Source of the DNA: Bacillota bacterium
Lineage (GTDB): Bacteria; Bacillota; Clostridia; Lachnospirales; Lachnospiraceae
Reading direction: 5' to 3'
Assembly: GCA_017861355.1 (NCBI GenBank)
Contig: JAGFXQ010000089.1
Location: 1-15,128 of the forward strand
Length of the DNA stretch: 15,128 bases
Both the position numbers and the translations under genes were made by a program. Positions 12,318-15,128 of the stretch are shown here, piece after piece. Numbering within the stretch: position 1 is the first letter of the stretch; each line of letters opens with the position of its first letter. The notes under the pieces were generated by a model. That model was not told the DNA's origin and searched no databases. It worked only from the letters and a program-made list of their open reading frames with translations.

Positions 12318-13697
12318 ATGAACCCAGAAGTAACAGTATCCGGAGCACAAATGCTGATCGGCTTAGGCATTGGTTTAACCGTTCTAATTTTATTGATTTT
12401 AAAGACGAAAGTTCATGTTTTTGTGGCATTATTAATTGCGGCAGTAATCGTAGGTGTTGTGGGAGGATTAGGAACCAATGCAACAGTAGATGCGATCACC
12501 GCAGGATTTGGCGGAACCCTTGGTAATATCGGTATCATCATTGGTTTAGGTATTATGATGGGACAGATGTTTGAGATTTCGGGAGCAGCAGAAAGAATGG
12601 CTCGTACATTCTTAAAGCTTTTCGGAAAAGGCAAAGAAGAAGCAGCACTTACCTTGACCGGTTTCTTAGTATCCATCCCGATCTTCTGTGACTCCGGTTT
12701 TGTTATCTTATCTCCCTTAGCAAAAGCCCTATCCAGAAGAACCAAGAAATCGATTGCCGGCCTCTCGGTTGCCTTAGCCGGAGGACTTGTAATTACTCAC
12801 TCCCTAGTACCCCCGACACCCGGTCCCTTAGGAGTAGCAGGAACCTTCGGTGTTGATGTCGGACAGTTTATCTTACTTGGTATCTGTATTGCAGTACCTA
12901 TGGCGATTGCTGTTATGATATACAGCAAATACATTGGTAAGAAGATCTATCAGTTACCGAATGAAGCGGGAGACGGATGGGAAAGACCCGCATATCAGAA
13001 GCCGATCTATGATGTGGTATCCAATGAATCAGATCGTAATCTTCCCTCTGCATTCTTAGCATTTTTACCGATTATCCTTCCAATTATTTTGATTTTATTA
13101 AATACCGTTTTATCCGCACTCAAATTAAATACAGGCATTTATGCCGTGTTAATCTTCCTTGGTAAGCCCATCATTGCAGTAGGTATTGCTTTATTGATCT
13201 CAATCTATACCTTAACCAGAGGCAAGGACAGAAAGTTTGTTATCTCTGAATTGGAAGGCAGCATGAAGTCAGCCGGTATCATCATCTTTGTAACCGGTGG
13301 CGGCGGTGCTCTCGGACAGGTATTAAAGGCAGCCGGTGTTGGCGATTACATAGCAAATGGTATCGCAGCAACTGCAATTCCTGTAATCTTATTACCGTTC
13401 ATTATCGCAACTTTAGTTCGTTTTGTACAGGGTTCCGGAACGGTAGCTATGCTTACCGCAGCGGGTATTACTGCTCCGATCGTGGAAGCAGCCGGCGGAA
13501 ATATGTTACTTGGTGCATTTGCAGCTTGTGTCGGTGCTTTATTCTTCTCTTACTTCAATGATAGTTTCTACTGGGTAGTTAACCGTCTGAGCGGTATCAC
13601 AGAGACAAAAGAGCAGATTAGAGTATGGTCCTTCACAACCACCATTGCATGGGCGGTAGGATTGGTAGAATTGTTAATACTAAATATATTCATGTAA
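12318..13697 (+). CDS. GntP family permease (gluconate/four-carbon acid sugar:H+ symporter)
   Basis: This is an inner-membrane proton symporter of the GntP family importing a sugar acid. The protein has 459 residues, the usual length, with about 12 hydrophobic segments starting near residue 10. Family signatures are visible: SIPIFCDSGFVILSPLAKAL (119-138), THSLVPPTPGP (160-170), FVTGGGGALGQVLK near the middle, and FFSYFNDSFYWVVNRLSG near the end. AAAGGAG (12304-12310) gives a strong ribosome site. As the last gene of the operon it probably imports the acid used by the DUF1537 kinase; D-threonate is inferred from context, not sequence. The stop codon is followed almost at once by element copy C, which provides the terminator. 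Confidence 0.93.
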   Translation: MNPEVTVSGAQMLIGLGIGLTVLILLILKTKVHVFVALLIAAVIVGVVGGLGTNATVDAITAGFGGTLGNIGIIIGLGIMMGQMFEISGAAERMARTFLKLFGKGKEEAALTLTGFLVSIPIFCDSGFVILSPLAKALSRRTKKSIAGLSVALAGGLVITHSLVPPTPGPLGVAGTFGVDVGQFILLGICIAVPMAIAVMIYSKYIGKKIYQLPNEAGDGWERPAYQKPIYDVVSNESDRNLPSAFLAFLPIILPIILILLNTVLSALKLNTGIYAVLIFLGKPIIAVGIALLISIYTLTRGKDRKFVISELEGSMKSAGIIIFVTGGGGALGQVLKAAGVGDYIANGIAATAIPVILLPFIIATLVRFVQGSGTVAMLTAAGITAPIVEAAGGNMLLGAFAACVGALFFSYFNDSFYWVVNRLSGITETKEQIRVWSFTTTIAWAVGLVELLILNIFM

Positions 13698-13700
13698 ATC

Positions 13701-13797
13701 AATTTGTTAGCTCCTTGTATATAATCCCCCATTATATACTCTCCTCATATATTTTTTCCAGCATGAAGAAACGCCCTCTAATGAGAGCGTTTCTTTT
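13701..13797 (+). repeat. C-rich-loop/terminator element, copy C (3' UTR of gntP)
   Basis: This third, more divergent copy starts 3 bp after the gntP stop. AATTTG is followed by the perfect hairpin GTATATAAT (13717-13725) / ATTATATAC (13731-13739) with an all-C loop CCCCC. The linker is CTCTCCTCATATATTTTTTCC, split here as CTCTCCTC and ATATATTTTTTCC, then AGCAT as in copy A and a terminator hairpin. Relative to A and B the first stem has changed on both sides while pairing is preserved, evidence for RNA structure rather than simple sequence conservation. Confidence 0.78.
13766..13797 (+). terminator. Terminator of the sugar-acid operon (part of copy C)
   Basis: AAGAAACGC (13766-13774) pairs with GCGTTTCTT (13787-13795). 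After one C-A mismatch, CTC (13776-13778) pairs with GAG (13783-13785). The outer arm runs into TTTT (13794-13797). The A/T-rich outer stem could also serve the convergent chemotaxis gene on the minus strand, whose stop lies 15 bp away. Confidence 0.82.
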
Positions 13798-13809
13798 GAT
13801 TTATTTTCC

Positions 13810-15128
13810 TTATTGAAAGAACTGAACCAGTTCGTTCAGATTCTCTGCTATCTTTTTATTTGAGTTTGCTTGTTCCAGTACTTCATTGGTTTTGCGGAAG
13901 ATGGAATTTGATTTCTCGGCTATATCCGCAGAGCCTCTGGAGCCTTCGTCAGTTGCAATCGAAACTTCATCCACGGCTTTACGAATGTAATTGATTGAGT
14001 CGTTTAGCTGGGTAGCAGAGGTCTTTATCTCAGTAACCATCTTTTCTATGGTATCAGCATCCTGGTCATAACGTTCACTTGTATTCACAAGGACCTCATA
14101 ATCCTTGATTACCTTGGTGTCGACGAACTCCAGAAGAAGCTTGGAGTCAGCTACGATGTCATCGACGGCCTTGGAGATCTCATTGGAGATCAGATCAATC
14201 TGAGATACTGCCTTTTTAGAATTTTGAGCGAGAGTACTAATCTCACTAGCCACAACCGCAAAGCCTTTTCCGGCTTCTCCGGCACGAGCTGACTCGATGG
14301 AGGCATTCAGTGCAAGTAGATTCGTCTGGGCAGTGATTGCAAGGATTGCTTTTGATAAGGATTTGATTTCATCGATGGCAGAGGCTTTTTGGAGAGAGGT
14401 GCGCAGCTGCTTATTCGCATTTTCATAAAGCTCAATTGCTGTCTGCTGTGACTCGGTAGCCGTATGCTTCAAGGCCTCTGCTCTACCCTTAATCTCAGCA
14501 GCTACGGTCTGACCATAGATGGCCTTATCGGTTACTCTTAGGATTTCTTCTTCGATGGTTTGGGAAGTTGCGCTCATCTCCTGTGCGGAGGCAGCTGTCT
14601 CCTCCATGCCCGCAGAGAGCTGCTCGGTCGTGGCGGAGATGTCCTCTACATCGCGATAAACATTATCGGCACCCTCGGCAAGGATTGTAGAAGAAGTGCT
14701 GATCTGTAAGGTCTCAGCTTTAATCGTAGTGATGATGTCGCTAACCTTACGCTGCATGTTGTCAAAGGAACGGATAATATCGCCGATTTCATCCTTACGG
14801 CGCAGACTCGCTTCCTGAAATGTAACATTAAAGTCGCCTTTTTCCAGCCTCTCGATGTCGGTCTTTAATTCAATGTATGCTTGCGAGATATAAGTGCCTA
14901 GAAAATAGGATACGACAGAACCAAGGAGTGCGAACATGCCCAGAATACCGGTGACATATAGCATATCCTTGGAGATCTCTTGTTCTACCACATCGGAGTA
15001 AATACCAACAAACCACATACCAACAATCGTTCCATTCTTATCTTTGAGTGGAATATAATAGGTATCTGCATCCCTGCCGACAACAGGAGCGGTTCCCTGA
15101 TATTGTTCCCCTTTTGTCAGGACTGCCT
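13810..15128 (-). CDS. Methyl-accepting chemotaxis protein, 5' end outside the window
   Basis: This is an inner-membrane chemoreceptor that signals to CheA/CheW and flagellar motors. The reading frame runs without a stop through the right edge, so the ATG at 15018 is internal. The visible N-terminal part (upstream of 15018) reads VLTKGEQYQGTAPVVGRDAD and then YYIPLKDKNGTIVGMWFVGI, the end of an extracytoplasmic Cache-type sensor. Counting from that Met, a transmembrane helix lies at about 19-44 and a HAMP linker at about 45-98 (LEKGDF...DEIGDI). The cytoplasmic coiled coil follows, with the invariant tip IESARAGEAGKGFAVVASEI (241-260). It ends LNELVQFFQ with no NWETF-type CheR tether. It is convergent with gntP, with 112 bp between stops. 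The ligand is unknown; a link to the neighbouring sugar-acid operon is only a guess. Confidence 0.93.
   Translation of the reverse strand, partial: AVLTKGEQYQGTAPVVGRDADTYYIPLKDKNGTIVGMWFVGIYSDVVEQEISKDMLYVTGILGMFALLGSVVSYFLGTYISQAYIELKTDIERLEKGDFNVTFQEASLRRKDEIGDIIRSFDNMQRKVSDIITTIKAETLQISTSSTILAEGADNVYRDVEDISATTEQLSAGMEETAASAQEMSATSQTIEEEILRVTDKAIYGQTVAAEIKGRAEALKHTATESQQTAIELYENANKQLRTSLQKASAIDEIKSLSKAILAITAQTNLLALNASIESARAGEAGKGFAVVASEISTLAQNSKKAVSQIDLISNEISKAVDDIVADSKLLLEFVDTKVIKDYEVLVNTSERYDQDADTIEKMVTEIKTSATQLNDSINYIRKAVDEVSIATDEGSRGSADIAEKSNSIFRKTNEVLEQANSNKKIAENLNELVQFFQ

Noticed and set aside
13625..13816. Small plus-strand open frame at the end of gntP
   Set aside because: It overlaps gntP in another frame and runs through the terminator element, with no ribosome site.

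Overview
This 15.1 kb, AT-rich chromosomal window looks like a strictly anaerobic Clostridia bacterium, most likely Lachnospiraceae (Lachnoclostridium/Anaerocolumna-like). That placement is inferred from gene content: a DarA/PstA c-di-AMP receptor, a lipoprotein form of trigger factor, PerR next to a reverse rubrerythrin, and sigma-A-type promoters with strong AAGGAGG ribosome sites. No RNA genes, CRISPR arrays, complete insertion sequences or phage genes were seen.

Layout, left to right. 1-86: terminator of a gene outside the window. 330-647: darA, a single-gene unit between terminators. 928-4372: a secreted trigger-factor/FKBP-type foldase lipoprotein followed 16 bp later by a YgiQ-family radical SAM protein with a long basic, five-residue-periodic tail. 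4750-6345: a CshA/DeaD-type DEAD-box RNA helicase with a DbpA-like RNA-binding C-terminus; a strong promoter and a terminator hairpin lie in its upstream region. 6414-7582: a peroxide/oxygen defence pair, perR and reverse rubrerythrin, each with a near-consensus promoter and the same 18-nt operator. 8061-8972: a secreted protein joining an SbsA-like Ig domain to a ribosomal L7/L12 C-terminal domain, an unusual architecture. 9316-13697: a four-gene sugar-acid operon (DeoR regulator, DUF1537 four-carbon acid sugar kinase, PdxA2-type dehydrogenase, GntP permease). 13810-15128: the C-terminal part of a methyl-accepting chemotaxis protein on the minus strand, convergent with the operon and cut by the window edge.

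The sugar-acid operon reads as uptake (GntP), 4-phosphorylation (DUF1537 kinase) and oxidation with decarboxylation (PdxA2) to dihydroxyacetone phosphate, the route known for D-threonate. The PdxA2 gene lacks its first 35-40 codons, including the family's GDPAGIGPE segment, so the pathway may be broken or may use an aberrant start.

The least expected structure is a roughly 100-120 bp element present three times (7587-7706, 7836-7953, 13701-13797). Each copy has a hairpin presenting a C-rich loop on a TATATA stem, a C-rich single-stranded linker, and a terminator hairpin of different sequence but preserved pairing. Two copies follow stop codons directly and one is an orphan. The pattern suggests a structured 3'-UTR or small-RNA family. 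All functional statements are inference from sequence alone.
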